Counted from the first letter of the stretch, positions 14,174 to 22,730 are shown. The stretch is DNA of 64,000 nt from a virus (IMGVR_UViG_3300047440_000139:1-64000), one strand, 5' to 3'. Numbers and translations: made by a program. Notes: generated from the letters alone by a model not told the origin.

Positions 14174-14439
14174 TGGCCCGCACGCTCGACCTGAGCCTGA
14201 GCGCCCGGCGCATCGAGCAGGGAAAATATTGGCTCTGGGACATGGAGTGCCCGACCGAGGTGATGGCCGCCTTCGAGCGGTCCCTGGCGCGGCGCGGCCA
14301 CATGCTCCAGCGTGACGGCGACCTGCTGGTCGGCTGGGTCATCGAGCAGTCGCTGGTGAGGGGCGACTTCGGGATGGTCAGCCAGATGCGGGTCGCGCTG
14401 GAGGAACTCGGGTGGCATCCGTCGACCGACACACCCTGA
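14173..14439 (+). CDS. Unknown 88-aa protein, related to gene at 9209
   Basis: Helical protein with FERSLARRGHMLQRDGDLLV and VIEQSLVRGDFGMVSQMRVA. The second stretch parallels the 9209-9517 product, so the two early chains share a duplicated gene. ATGA-coupled to the gene before it. Function unknown. Confidence 0.7.
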   Translation: MARTLDLSLSARRIEQGKYWLWDMECPTEVMAAFERSLARRGHMLQRDGDLLVGWVIEQSLVRGDFGMVSQMRVALEELGWHPSTDTP

Positions 14440-14633
14440 CCCCTCGCACCCCGCCCGGCCAGCCCGTGGCCTTCGTCGCGAACCTGCCGCTGGACTGGAT
14501 GGAGGCGATGGCCTGGAGCGACGCCGAGGCCAAGGTCGCGGGACATGCGCAGCTGGAACTGCTGCGGGCGTGGAAGGTGAAGATGGCCCTGATCCACGGG
14601 TCCTGGGTGATGGACGAACTCCCCGACTTCTAA
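14412..14633 (+). CDS. Unknown 73-aa protein
   Basis: GTG start within the end of the previous gene gives a 28-nt overlap. The core is helical (LDWMEAMAWSDAEAKVAGHA; LELLRAWKVKMALIHGSWVM). An internal ATG is possible. It ends the chain; a strong promoter follows. Confidence 0.6.
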   Translation: MASVDRHTLTPRTPPGQPVAFVANLPLDWMEAMAWSDAEAKVAGHAQLELLRAWKVKMALIHGSWVMDELPDF

Positions 14634-14655
14634 ACTGGTGACGCGTTCTTTGGAC

Positions 14656-14684
14656 TTGACATGCCGATAACAAAGTCGTATACT
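14656..14684 (+). promoter_or_regulatory. Strong sigma70-type promoter P1
   Basis: TTGACA (14656-14661), a 17-nt spacer and TATACT (14679-14684). The spacer and downstream ATACAGTT are nearly identical to the promoters at 21591 and 35031. Drives the small-gene chain from 14767. Confidence 0.88.
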
Positions 14685-14726
14685 TGGTATACAGTTAGGG
14701 ATTGTCCCTGAACTGGCCCCGGGACC

Positions 14727-14744
14727 GTTTACCCCGGGGTAAAC
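14727..14744. repeat. 18-nt palindrome, copy 6 (exact)
   Basis: An exact copy that begins 43 nt after the -10 of promoter P1 and ends 22 nt before the ATG at 14767, hence inside the 5' untranslated leader. Confidence 0.95.
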
Positions 14745-14766
14745 CCACCAAGGAGCCTTGAGCCAC

Positions 14767-14910
14767 ATGGCCAAGCACAGCGACTACCCGAAGGGCAAGA
14801 CCACCCACCGCGACCCGCAGCCCGCCCCCAAGGCGGACTGGAAGCGCGACCGCTGGGAACAGCGCAACGCCAAGACCATCGCCCGCCGCAACGTGACGGG
14901 GGGGTTCTGA
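14767..14910 (+). CDS. 47-aa basic peptide
   Basis: AAGGAG lies 12 nt before the ATG. MAKHSDYPKGKTTHRDPQPA ... RRNVTGGF is rich in Lys, Arg, Asp and Pro, probably disordered. First product from promoter P1, so likely expressed early and strongly. Function unknown. Confidence 0.65.
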   Translation: MAKHSDYPKGKTTHRDPQPAPKADWKRDRWEQRNAKTIARRNVTGGF

Positions 14911-15119
14911 TGTCCCTCGCCTACAGAAGCCTCGGCCACCAGCTGCAAGGCCGCTGGGTGAGCGCGCCGCTCGACGTGGACGTGATCCACACCGTGTACG
15001 AGCCCGGCGTGTTCGCCTACCTCGCCCTGGCCGACGGCAAGCCCGACGCCCACTGGCGTGCCCATCTGCTGTTCAAGCGGCAGGACGAGATCACCCAGGC
15101 CCGCCGGGAGGTGCGCTGA
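14910..15119 (+). CDS. Unknown 69-aa protein
   Basis: ATGA-coupled to the basic peptide gene. Beta-like first half (GRWVSAPLDVDVIHTVYEPG) and a charged helical tail (WRAHLLFKRQDEITQARREV), similar to part of the 10204 gene. Not recognised. Confidence 0.68.
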   Translation: MSLAYRSLGHQLQGRWVSAPLDVDVIHTVYEPGVFAYLALADGKPDAHWRAHLLFKRQDEITQARREVR

Positions 15120-15193
15120 TGCGAACCTGGGCCATCATCATCGGCTTCTGGCTGATCTGCTTCCTGATCGTCTTCGCGTCGAAGGGAGCTTGA
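15119..15193 (+). CDS. 24-aa single-helix membrane microprotein
   Basis: Overlaps the preceding stop (TGATG). The whole product, MRTWAIIIGFWLICFLIVFA plus SKGA, is essentially one transmembrane helix. Genes of this size are often missed; the coupling, length and hydrophobicity favour reality. Function unknown. Confidence 0.5.
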   Translation: MRTWAIIIGFWLICFLIVFASKGA

Positions 15194-15195
15194 CC

Positions 15196-15794
<599 letters not shown>

Positions 15795-15795
<1 letters not shown>

Positions 15796-16127
15796 TGAAC
15801 ATCCAAGACATCCGAGCCCTGGCGGGCTGCATCTACCGCAACAGTCCCGGCGGCCATGAGCCGCCGGGGAGGATCGAGGCGTGGGTCTCGTTCGTCGAGG
15901 AACTGGCCGACGAGATCGGCCGCCGCAACCGGGGCTGGCAGCCTGACGCGAGCCGTGACGACTACATGGTGACGGATCACAGGTTCAACGCCGAGGTGTT
16001 CGCCGGGGCGTGCGAGGGCCGGGGCAGCTACAGCCTGTCCGACCCCGAGGAGAACACCGAAAGCTGGGAGAACGAGGTGCTCGACCCGATCTTCACCAGC
16101 CCGGTCGTGCTCGGGAGCGACGTCTGA
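15795..16127 (+). CDS. Unknown 110-aa conserved-looking phage protein
   Basis: ATGA-coupled. Sequence features include NIQDIRALAGCIYRN, WVSFVEELADEIGRR and SLSDPEENTESWENEVLDPI. Mixed helix and loop; the RHxFNAEVFAGACEGRG-like centre is well ordered. No family name can be given. Confidence 0.68.
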
Positions 16128-16210
16128 TGTTCGACTACGCCGGACCCTACCTCATCATCGGCCTGATCACCCTGGTGGTGCTGGCCAAGCTCGCGGAGAT
16201 TTTCCAGTGA
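16127..16210 (+). CDS. 27-aa membrane microprotein
   Basis: Overlaps the previous stop (TGATG). MFDYAGPYLIIGLITLVVLA then KLAEIFQ: one transmembrane helix with short polar ends. It overlaps the following GTG start. With the 24-aa protein at 15119, two single-helix microproteins lie in one operon. Confidence 0.5.
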   Translation: MFDYAGPYLIIGLITLVVLAKLAEIFQ

Positions 16211-16449
16211 CCCACGACGAGATCATGCAGATGCAGGCCGCGCCCACCCGCGACCTGTCCGTCCACGAACAGTGGGCCCGACGACAGGCGTGGCGGGACG
16301 TCGAGGACCCGCACGACGTCGAGGCGTGGGGCGTGGCCTATGAGAAGTACGTCGAGATCGCCCGCAGCCCGGCCTCTCCGTCGCTGCGGCGCGACTGGAA
16401 GGAACGGCTGGGTGATTTCCTGGGCTCGATGACCGATGGTGACGCATGA
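16207..16449 (+). CDS. Unknown 80-aa protein
   Basis: GTG start overlapping the microprotein stop. Helical with many Trp and Asp (EQWARRQAWRDVEDPHDVEA), and WKERLGDFLGSMTDGDA at the end. Function unknown. Confidence 0.62.
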   Translation: MTHDEIMQMQAAPTRDLSVHEQWARRQAWRDVEDPHDVEAWGVAYEKYVEIARSPASPSLRRDWKERLGDFLGSMTDGDA

Positions 16450-16769
16450 CCGAGATCACCAAACCGTTCCTGCCGGTGGTCAACGAGCCCGCCGTCAAGC
16501 GCAACCCCGAGCACTGGCCTGCGATGGTCAGCGGGTTCCTCGCCTGCGGCTACGGCGGCGAGAAGACCCGCATCGAGGAGGAGCGCAAGCGCGATCCCTC
16601 GGGGCAGGAGCACGCCCCGCCGCACTACTGCTACCAGCTGGCGGTGGCGTGGTGCGGCAAGATCGACGACCACGAGAGCGCCTACTTCCTGATGCCGCGA
16701 GGCTCGTTCAGGGACAGCGCGCTCGACCGGTCGGCCAAGGGGCTTGCCCCGAAGGGAGGTGCAGCGTGA
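16446..16769 (+). CDS. Unknown 107-aa protein
   Basis: ATGA-coupled. Contains FLACGYGGEKTRIEEERKRD, HYCYQLAVAWCGKIDDHESA and FLMPRGSFRDSALDRSAKG. Three Cys are scattered rather than in a zinc pattern. The stop overlaps the GTG of the HNH gene. Confidence 0.65.
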   Translation: MTEITKPFLPVVNEPAVKRNPEHWPAMVSGFLACGYGGEKTRIEEERKRDPSGQEHAPPHYCYQLAVAWCGKIDDHESAYFLMPRGSFRDSALDRSAKGLAPKGGAA

Positions 16770-17191
16770 GCGTAGCGGAGAGGTTCTGGTCGAAGGTCGA
16801 CGTGCGTGGGCCTGACGAGTGCTGGCCGTGGATGGGACGCACGGACGACGGCGGCTATGGTCGCTTCACCGTGGGCCGTGGGAACGTCGTGGCTTCCAGG
16901 GTTGCGTGGGAGCTTCACAATGGACGGTCGCTGCCGGAAGGCCAGAAAGCCCTGCACTCCTGCGACAACCCGCCCTGCATGAACCCCGCTCACCTCTGGG
17001 CTGGGACGCAGGCCGAGAACGTCGCTGACGCCGTGTCCAAAGGGCGAGCGCCTCAGTTCGTCAGGCGGTCGCATTGTAAGCGTGGCCACGAGAGAACCGA
17101 GGCCAACATCTACGTCACACCTAACGGCAAGCGACAATGTCGTGCCTGCCAGTGCTTGGCGCGGACCCAGTATAACAACCGTAACCGTTAA
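16766..17191 (+). CDS. HNH endonuclease
   Basis: A 141-residue nuclease of the HNH_3-like phage family. The N-terminus WSKVDVRGPDECWPWMGRTD then GGYGRF is the usual substrate-side module. The active site is ALHSCDNPPCMNPAHLWAGT: His and Asn/His of the beta-beta-alpha-metal fold with structural Cys. A C-terminal zinc-like SHCKRGHER ... CRACQ follows. GTG at 16766 is chosen because GGGAGGT lies 7 nt upstream and it overlaps the previous stop. Likely a free-standing homing or DNA-nicking enzyme within an early operon. Confidence 0.88.
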   Translation: MSVAERFWSKVDVRGPDECWPWMGRTDDGGYGRFTVGRGNVVASRVAWELHNGRSLPEGQKALHSCDNPPCMNPAHLWAGTQAENVADAVSKGRAPQFVRRSHCKRGHERTEANIYVTPNGKRQCRACQCLARTQYNNRNR

Positions 17192-17201
17192 TCGATCAGC
17201 C

Positions 17202-17219
17202 GTTTACCCCGGGGTAAAC
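17202..17219. repeat. 18-nt palindrome, copy 8 (exact)
   Basis: An exact copy between the HNH gene and the 567-aa gene, ending 22 nt before the ATG at 17242. Confidence 0.95.
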
Positions 17220-17241
17220 GAAACCAGCGAAGGGACTATCA

Positions 17242-18945
17242 ATGGTAAATTATTGGGTCATCGCGACCAGCCTTCTAGGCAACGATCGGGGCATCCGGCA
17301 GCAGCTGTTCGCCACCCCGTTCCAGGCCAACAGCTTCCTCAACTCGGTGGGCGGCTACACCAACAGCGTCTACACCTACGAGGTGCGGCCCGCGACGTGG
17401 CGGGAACGGGAGCAACTCATGTTCGTGCCGGACCCGGCGACGGGCGAGGCCGTCTACACCCATGCGGTGTGGACGACCGAACAGTGGTGGAAGAACGTCG
17501 CCAGCAAGTTCAGGAACCACTTCCTGCACGTCTCGGTGCTCGACCCGACCGCCGTGGCCTTCACCGAGGACGAGGCCAAGGGCGAGGCCGACCGGCAGAC
17601 CTACATGAGGCCGGGCAAGTACCTGCAGAAGTTCCTGGGGGCGGGCCCGACCGGGGTGATCGAGCACGGTCCGCTCAAGGGCTGGGCTCCGCAGGTCACC
17701 AAGATGCAGATCGCATTCTATGCGGCGTGGCACATGACCGGGTCGCGGCCGATCAGCGATGACGTGCTGGCCTTCGCCGAGACCGAGGAGGAGATGGTCC
17801 TGGTCTACGAGGAGGGGCCGGACAGCTGCATGATGGGCAAGGGGTGGGAGTTCAGCCGCCACCCGGTCAGGGTCTACGCCGGGGGTGCGCTCAGGATGGC
17901 GTACCTGACCAGCGTGTCCGGGGATGTGGTGGCCAGGGCCATCTGCTGGCCCGACAAGGAGTGCTTCAACCGGGTGTACCCGACGCCCAACAGCGACGCC
18001 CAGCGGGAGAAGTACGACGAGTTGATGATGCGCCTCAAGGCGCTCGGCTGGACGTCGATCACCGAGGACAACGAGTGCTTCGAGGGGGCGCTGCTGCAAC
18101 GCATCGAGCGTGGCCGCTACGGCGGCTGGCTGATGCCCTACCTTGACCATGAGTACGGGGTAGAGGAGACGCAACGTGACGGCAAGCGGTGGTGGCGCAT
18201 GACCCACGAGGCCGACCATCAGGACAGCGTCGACGGGGAATACAGCCAGGGCGAGGACAGGTTCACCTGCGATTGCTGCGAAGACACGTTCCCCGACAAC
18301 GGGGACTATAGCTACACCGTCTACACGTCGTGGCGCAGGTCGGGTTCGACCGGCGGCAACGGCTGGGGCGTCGGCGAGTGCAGCTGGTGCGAAAGCTGCC
18401 GGGACAACAACGCCTTCTGGTGCGAAGGCAGCGACGAGCATTACGACCACGACCGGGCCAGCTACGTCGAGGTGAGCGGCGCGACCTACGAGCGGAACTG
18501 GTTCCTCGCCAACGACGGGTGGGAGTGCTCGATCTCCGAGCGCTACTACTTCCGGGGTGACAACGATCCGGTGGTGCTGGCCGACGGGTCGCTGATCCAC
18601 GAGAGCGAGGTGGAGGACGGGACGTTCGTCTGCTTCTACACCGGCCTGCGCTGGCCGAGCATGATGGAGGACGACCATGTGCCCGGCTACCACATCGGGT
18701 TCAGAGGGTGGCAGGTCCACCCCGTCGAGTACGAGTGCGTGGTCCCCGCCATGCCCGACGACCCGGCGGACGTGGAGGCGTGGGCTGCGGCCCACCCCCT
18801 GCCTGACGTCGGCATCGCCTACCTGCCGCCGCCGATCAGCGACCTGCAGTTCGAGCCCAGCCTCACCAAGATGCTGGCCCAACTTCGGCCGGTGCTGAGC
18901 TTCGTCACGCCCAGGTCCTGGGCCGACATCAACGTCAACTCCTGA
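17242..18945 (+). CDS. Large early protein of unknown function with Cys-rich centre
   Basis: A 567-residue protein. Residues 1-130 are beta-rich (MVNYWVIATSLLGNDRGIRQ), 130-330 mixed. Residues 335-400 hold FTCDCCEDTFPDNG, GECSWCESC, AFWCEGSDEHYDHD and later WECSISE, so several CxxC pairs could form treble-clef-like zinc sites. The C-terminal 120 residues are Pro/Asp-rich. The palindrome and AAGGGA precede the start. It is the largest gene in this small-gene region and looks intact. Family not recognised. Confidence 0.78.
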   Translation: MVNYWVIATSLLGNDRGIRQQLFATPFQANSFLNSVGGYTNSVYTYEVRPATWREREQLMFVPDPATGEAVYTHAVWTTEQWWKNVASKFRNHFLHVSVLDPTAVAFTEDEAKGEADRQTYMRPGKYLQKFLGAGPTGVIEHGPLKGWAPQVTKMQIAFYAAWHMTGSRPISDDVLAFAETEEEMVLVYEEGPDSCMMGKGWEFSRHPVRVYAGGALRMAYLTSVSGDVVARAICWPDKECFNRVYPTPNSDAQREKYDELMMRLKALGWTSITEDNECFEGALLQRIERGRYGGWLMPYLDHEYGVEETQRDGKRWWRMTHEADHQDSVDGEYSQGEDRFTCDCCEDTFPDNGDYSYTVYTSWRRSGSTGGNGWGVGECSWCESCRDNNAFWCEGSDEHYDHDRASYVEVSGATYERNWFLANDGWECSISERYYFRGDNDPVVLADGSLIHESEVEDGTFVCFYTGLRWPSMMEDDHVPGYHIGFRGWQVHPVEYECVVPAMPDDPADVEAWAAAHPLPDVGIAYLPPPISDLQFEPSLTKMLAQLRPVLSFVTPRSWADINVNS

Positions 18946-18959
18946 GCGAAGGAACACCT

Positions 18960-20222
18960 ATGTCCAAGAACCCGGAAGCCGACAAGATCGTGGCCGAGAT
19001 GGTGGCCACCGCCAACGAACGCCGCACCGAGATCGTCCGCGTCAACGTGGCGACCAACGTGGAGGAGGAACGCTACGTCGCGGTCACCGACGACGTCACC
19101 TACGTCAGGACGTCGAGGCCGATCTACAAGTTCGACGGCCCGATGCCGATGAACGAGCGGCAGCGCGACAACATGACCCTGCTCTGCCGCACCGAGAGCG
19201 CCATGCCTACCGGCTACGACTACCGGCCCAGCGAGGCGCTGCGTGAGGACCCGTCCATCCACAAGCTGCTGGACATGCTGGAGACGTGTCGCCCGGGAGG
19301 GTCGGTCGAGGAGGAGGCGTTCATCCAGACCTACCTCATGCCGCACGACCCCTACGTGGACGGCTACGGCAACCACATCATCACGGTGGACGGGCCGGAG
19401 GCGTACCCCAACATCCTGTGGTCCTGCCACACCGACACCGTCCACCGGCACGGCGGCGCGCAGAAGGTGGAGGTGACCAGCGGCGTGGCCTGGACCAGCG
19501 ACGGGTCCTGCCTGGGTTCCGACGACACGGTCGGCATCTGGCTGGCGCTGGAGATGATCGTGGCCAAGGTGCCGGGGACCTACGTCTTCCACCGGGAGGA
19601 GGAGAGCGGAGGAGGAGGCTCGCTGTGGCTGGCCGCCAACGGGTCGGACTACATCGGCCAGTTCGATGCGGCCATCGCCCTGGACCGGGCGGGCTACGCC
19701 GACGTCATCACCTACCAGGGTGGCCAGCGGTGCTGCTCGGACGAGTTCGCCCGGAGCGTGGCCGCCCTGCTCGGCGGCAGGTTCAAGCCGTGCGACGGGG
19801 GCGTGTTCACCGACACGGCCAACTACGTCGACCTGATCGGCGAATGCACAAACTTGAGTGTAGGGTACTTCAAGCAGCACGGCCCGATGGAGCACACCAA
19901 CCTGAGCTTCGCCGCCAACCTGCGCGACGCGCTGATCGCCGCCGACTGGACCAAGCTGGTGCTCAAGCGCCAGCCCGGCGAGGTGGAGGAGACCGACCGC
20001 TGGGGCTGGTTCGACAACAGCCGCTCCTATGGCCAGCTGCCCAAGCGGGACCGGGGTGCGCCCGCCTACGGCGGTCAGGCCGAGGCGATCGACGACATGG
20101 AGAAGTTCGTCAGCGAGTACCCCTGGGTGGTGGCCCAGTACCTCGTGGAGTTGGGCGTCAGCATCGACGATCTCGACCTGTACGAGCCGGGCGACGCGAC
20201 CATCGGGGGGAAGGAGTGGTGA
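18960..20222 (+). CDS. M20-type zinc metallopeptidase (peptidase T-like)
   Basis: A 420-residue protein with all landmarks of M20/M28 di-zinc exopeptidases: WSCHTDTVHRHGG (H157, base D159), CLGSDDTVGIW (bridging D188), REEES (catalytic and ligand Glu, 213-215), ALDRAG (D242) and GPMEHTN (H312). Insertions between D242 and H312 correspond to the lid region. These enzymes release amino acids from peptides or cleave N-acyl amino acids in the cytoplasm. The gene follows the 567-aa unknown by 14 nt with AAGGAACA before the ATG, in the same transcription unit. Conserved ligands suggest activity. The substrate cannot be deduced. Confidence 0.85.
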   Translation: MSKNPEADKIVAEMVATANERRTEIVRVNVATNVEEERYVAVTDDVTYVRTSRPIYKFDGPMPMNERQRDNMTLLCRTESAMPTGYDYRPSEALREDPSIHKLLDMLETCRPGGSVEEEAFIQTYLMPHDPYVDGYGNHIITVDGPEAYPNILWSCHTDTVHRHGGAQKVEVTSGVAWTSDGSCLGSDDTVGIWLALEMIVAKVPGTYVFHREEESGGGGSLWLAANGSDYIGQFDAAIALDRAGYADVITYQGGQRCCSDEFARSVAALLGGRFKPCDGGVFTDTANYVDLIGECTNLSVGYFKQHGPMEHTNLSFAANLRDALIAADWTKLVLKRQPGEVEETDRWGWFDNSRSYGQLPKRDRGAPAYGGQAEAIDDMEKFVSEYPWVVAQYLVELGVSIDDLDLYEPGDATIGGKEW

Positions 20223-20575
20223 GCGGCTACAGTCCCGAGACCAAGGACCTGCTGTGGCCACCTGCTTTCGAGCAGGTGGCGGCGGCCGAAGGCTGGCAGC
20301 TGCGCGGCATCCACGGCGACGTCGAGGTGGACTACGACCCGATCCCCGACAACATGGGCGGCAGCCCGTACCGCGTGCTGATCGCCTGGATCATCCTCAA
20401 CGCCTACGTCCTCGGCAGCCCGGCGCACCTCACCGCCTGGGAGTTCGAGTACGCCGCCAACAAGGAAATCTACGACGACGGACAGGTGCCCGGCGACAGC
20501 ATGTACCGGGTCTACAACGACGCCACTGGCGAGGTGTCGTGGGTTGCGGACGACGGCCATGAGTGGCGGCGATGA
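20219..20575 (+). CDS. Unknown 118-aa protein
   Basis: GTG start at 20219 overlaps the peptidase stop (GTGA), so translation is coupled. Contains AFEQVAAAEGWQLRGIHGDV, a hydrophobic segment RVLIAWIILNAYVLG, and a charged C-terminus. Coupling to the peptidase hints at a shared process; no family known. Confidence 0.68.
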   Translation: MSGYSPETKDLLWPPAFEQVAAAEGWQLRGIHGDVEVDYDPIPDNMGGSPYRVLIAWIILNAYVLGSPAHLTAWEFEYAANKEIYDDGQVPGDSMYRVYNDATGEVSWVADDGHEWRR

Positions 20576-20934
20576 GGGGCCGCGCCATCAAGGAGACCCG
20601 GCGCTTCTGCAACCCGAAGGTCACGCAGTTCGGCCGCATCGGGCACCCCGCACCGCTCGACCGCAAGATGGTGAGGTGTGCAGGCGTGACGTTCGAGGAC
20701 CGGCAGGAGGGCACGAAGTGGACGCTCCGCAAGTACGACCCCTACCCGCCGGACTGGCCAGCGATGGACGTGTGGACGATGCAGCAGCTGATCCCCGTCG
20801 AGCAGCAGTCCAAGCGGGGCGTCGGCTACAGCAACCAGCGCCCGGTGCCGGAGGAGTTCGTGCCCGACGACGTGAAGGAGTTCGGTATCGCACAGCTTGT
20901 TCGGATGCGGCTCAACGGACAGGTGCGGGGATGA
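20572..20934 (+). CDS. Unknown 120-aa protein
   Basis: ATGA-coupled to the preceding gene. Basic N-terminus (MRGRAIKETRRFCNPKVTQF); the middle has WTLRKYDPYPPDWPAMDVWT, and the end is acidic/hydrophobic. Not recognised. Confidence 0.65.
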   Translation: MRGRAIKETRRFCNPKVTQFGRIGHPAPLDRKMVRCAGVTFEDRQEGTKWTLRKYDPYPPDWPAMDVWTMQQLIPVEQQSKRGVGYSNQRPVPEEFVPDDVKEFGIAQLVRMRLNGQVRG

Positions 20935-21116
20935 GGGGGAAGATCGCTGCCGTCCTGGCCGTCTACTTCGTGAGCCTGTTCGTCGGCTGGTATGTGCTCT
21001 GGCCTCGGGACTGCGAGACCGACACCGAGTGCTTCGTCACCCCGCCCTGCGTCCTCACCCCCGGGTGTGACGGCGGGCCGGACCCGGCGCACCAGCCGTG
21101 GGCGTGGCTGCCATGA
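20931..21116 (+). CDS. Small membrane-anchored Cys-rich protein
   Basis: 61 residues: a basic start and one transmembrane or signal-anchor helix (KIAAVLAVYFVSLFVGWYVL), then a short outside part with four Cys (RDCETDTECFVTPPCVLTPGC). It could be periplasmic-facing with disulfides. ATGA overlap with the previous gene. Function unknown. Confidence 0.62.
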   Translation: MRGKIAAVLAVYFVSLFVGWYVLWPRDCETDTECFVTPPCVLTPGCDGGPDPAHQPWAWLP

Positions 21117-21349
21117 CGTGGTCCATCGACGAGGCGGTGCTGATCGCCCTGGCCACGCAGCAGGGCCACGACCTGCAACCCTGGAAGCCGTTCGCTACGT
21201 CGGCGGGCCGCGCCCAGTGCGTGTTCTGCGAGCGGCTCTACAGCATCAGCCGCCGGGCGCTGGCCGCTCGGGGGGTGGTGGAGTGGGATCAGGAGGGGAC
21301 GGCCAACCGTCCTGACCAGTTCGCCCGCTGTCGGGGGAAGCCCGGATGA
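21113..21349 (+). CDS. Small CxxC protein, tandem paralogue A
   Basis: 78 residues from ATG 21113: MTWSIDEAVLIALATQQGHD, then CVFC, RRALAARGV and DQFARC. The next gene has the same framework (MTWS, VLxA, GH, CxxC, N-x-x-x-F-x-x-C), so the two are tandem duplicates. The three Cys plus His could form one zinc site. Start chosen at the ATG shared with the paralogue's N-terminus. Confidence 0.68.
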   Translation: MTWSIDEAVLIALATQQGHDLQPWKPFATSAGRAQCVFCERLYSISRRALAARGVVEWDQEGTANRPDQFARCRGKPG

Positions 21350-21570
21350 CGTGGTCCTTCCGTGAGCAGGTACTGCTGGCGGGCATCCGCAAGGCTGGTC
21401 ACCAGCCGGAGGACGACCGCGACGAGGGATGGGCGGTGTGCGCCCGCTGCGGGGTGGCGTGGTTCGTCAAGCGCAGGGCGCACCTCGCCGACCTGAGCCG
21501 TGAGAACCGGGTGCTGATTGACGGCATCCACTGGGACAACCCGACCGACTTCGGCAAGTGCCAGCCCTGA
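21346..21570 (+). CDS. Small CxxC protein, tandem paralogue B
   Basis: 74 residues: MTWSFREQVLLAGIRKAGHQ, CARC, RRAHLADLS, PTDFGKC. ATGA-coupled to paralogue A. It ends the operon just before promoter P2. Function unknown. Confidence 0.7.
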   Translation: MTWSFREQVLLAGIRKAGHQPEDDRDEGWAVCARCGVAWFVKRRAHLADLSRENRVLIDGIHWDNPTDFGKCQP

Positions 21571-21590
21571 ACCCAGGACGTGTCCCCCTC

Positions 21591-21619
21591 TTGACATGCC
21601 CATAACAATAGTGTAGACT
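21591..21619 (+). promoter_or_regulatory. Strong sigma70-type promoter P2
   Basis: TTGACA (21591-21596), a 17-nt spacer and TAGACT (21614-21619). Shares CTTGACATGCC, ATAACAA and ATACAGTT with P1. Positioned to drive the MoxR/DUF3150/VWA genes. Confidence 0.87.
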
Positions 21620-21663
21620 AGAATACAGTTGGAGATCGGCTCCAGCTGCACCCCACCCCCGGC

Positions 21664-21681
21664 GTTTACCCCGGGGTAAAC
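21664..21681. repeat. 18-nt palindrome, copy 9 (exact)
   Basis: An exact copy that begins 45 nt after the -10 of P2 and ends 17 nt before the ATG of the MoxR-type gene. Confidence 0.95.
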
Positions 21682-21698
21682 CAGACGAAGGACACCAC

Positions 21699-22730
21699 AT
21701 GAACCCCAAGCTTTTCATCGAGACCGCCGTGGCCCGCATGGACCACCAGCGCACCACCGGCAGGATCATGTCGCCGCTGCTCCTGCTGGCCCAGCCGGGC
21801 GTCGGCAAGACCAAGTGCGTGGAGCAGGCGGCGGCCAAGGCAGGCGTCGGCTACATCCACATCCACGGACCGGCCATGCCCGCCGAGGACTTCGGCGTCC
21901 CCGTCCCCGTGCCTGAGAACGGCTCGCTGGAGTTCTTCATCCCGCTCGGGAAGTTCCCGTTCGAGGGCGACGACACGCACCCCGAGTTCGGGATCATCAA
22001 CATCGACGAACTCGCTGGCATGAACAACGACCAGCAGAAGGTCGTGGCCAACATGATGCAGGAGCGGGAACTGCACGGCCGCAAGCTCAAGCCCGGCTGG
22101 CTGTTCATCTGCACCGGCAACCGCCAGGAGGACCGGGCCGGGGCCAACCGCATCCTGTCGCACCTCAACGACCGCTACATCACCATCCACTTCGAGACCA
22201 AGACCGACGACACCATCGAGTGGATGCTGCAGAACGGCGTCCGGCCGGAGGTGATCGCCTTCCTGCAATGGCGATCCGACCTGATCGCCCCGCCCTTCGA
22301 CCCGAACATCGAGAAGAACCCGACGCCTCGGGGCTGGGCCGAGCGGGTCAGCCCTGAGATCGCATGCAACCCGAAGGCGGCGCTGTTCGAGGTGATCAAG
22401 GGCGCGGTCGGCGAGGGCGCGGCGGTCGAGTTCATGGCCTTCAACGACACCTTCATGTCGCTGCCCGATCCCGATCTGGTGCTGGCCAAGCCGGACACCT
22501 TCCACGTCCCCGACGAGGCTCACATCCTGTACGCCCTGATCGGTGCGCTGATCGCTCGGGTGAAGGCCGACACGTTCCCGGCGTTCATCACCTACGTCAG
22601 CCGGATGCCGCCCGAGTTCATGGTCATGGCCATGCGGAACGCCATCACCGCCCACGGCCAGCTGACCCAGACCAAGGCGTTCACGTCCTGGGCCGGGACC
22701 GCTGGGGCCAAGGCCCTGTTCAGCCGCTGA
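21699..22730 (+). CDS. MoxR-type AAA+ ATPase
   Basis: A 343-residue AAA+ ATPase. Walker A AQPGVGKTK (G34-T38), Walker B IINIDELAG (D103, E104), a sensor-1-like CTGNR near residue 143, and a C-terminal helical lid. MoxR proteins are chaperone-like ATPases that typically work with a VWA-domain partner to remodel or activate a client. Here a DUF3150-like and a VWA-like gene follow on the same strand, each with its own palindrome. AAGGACACC precedes the ATG. No membrane segment is seen; cytoplasmic. Confidence 0.87.
   Translation: MNPKLFIETAVARMDHQRTTGRIMSPLLLLAQPGVGKTKCVEQAAAKAGVGYIHIHGPAMPAEDFGVPVPVPENGSLEFFIPLGKFPFEGDDTHPEFGIINIDELAGMNNDQQKVVANMMQERELHGRKLKPGWLFICTGNRQEDRAGANRILSHLNDRYITIHFETKTDDTIEWMLQNGVRPEVIAFLQWRSDLIAPPFDPNIEKNPTPRGWAERVSPEIACNPKAALFEVIKGAVGEGAAVEFMAFNDTFMSLPDPDLVLAKPDTFHVPDEAHILYALIGALIARVKADTFPAFITYVSRMPPEFMVMAMRNAITAHGQLTQTKAFTSWAGTAGAKALFSR

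Noticed and set aside
17275-18957. Long minus-strand frame (560 codons) opposite the 567-aa gene
   Set aside because: Shadow of a GC-rich coding sequence; His/Arg/Val/Leu-biased, without ribosome-binding site or motif.
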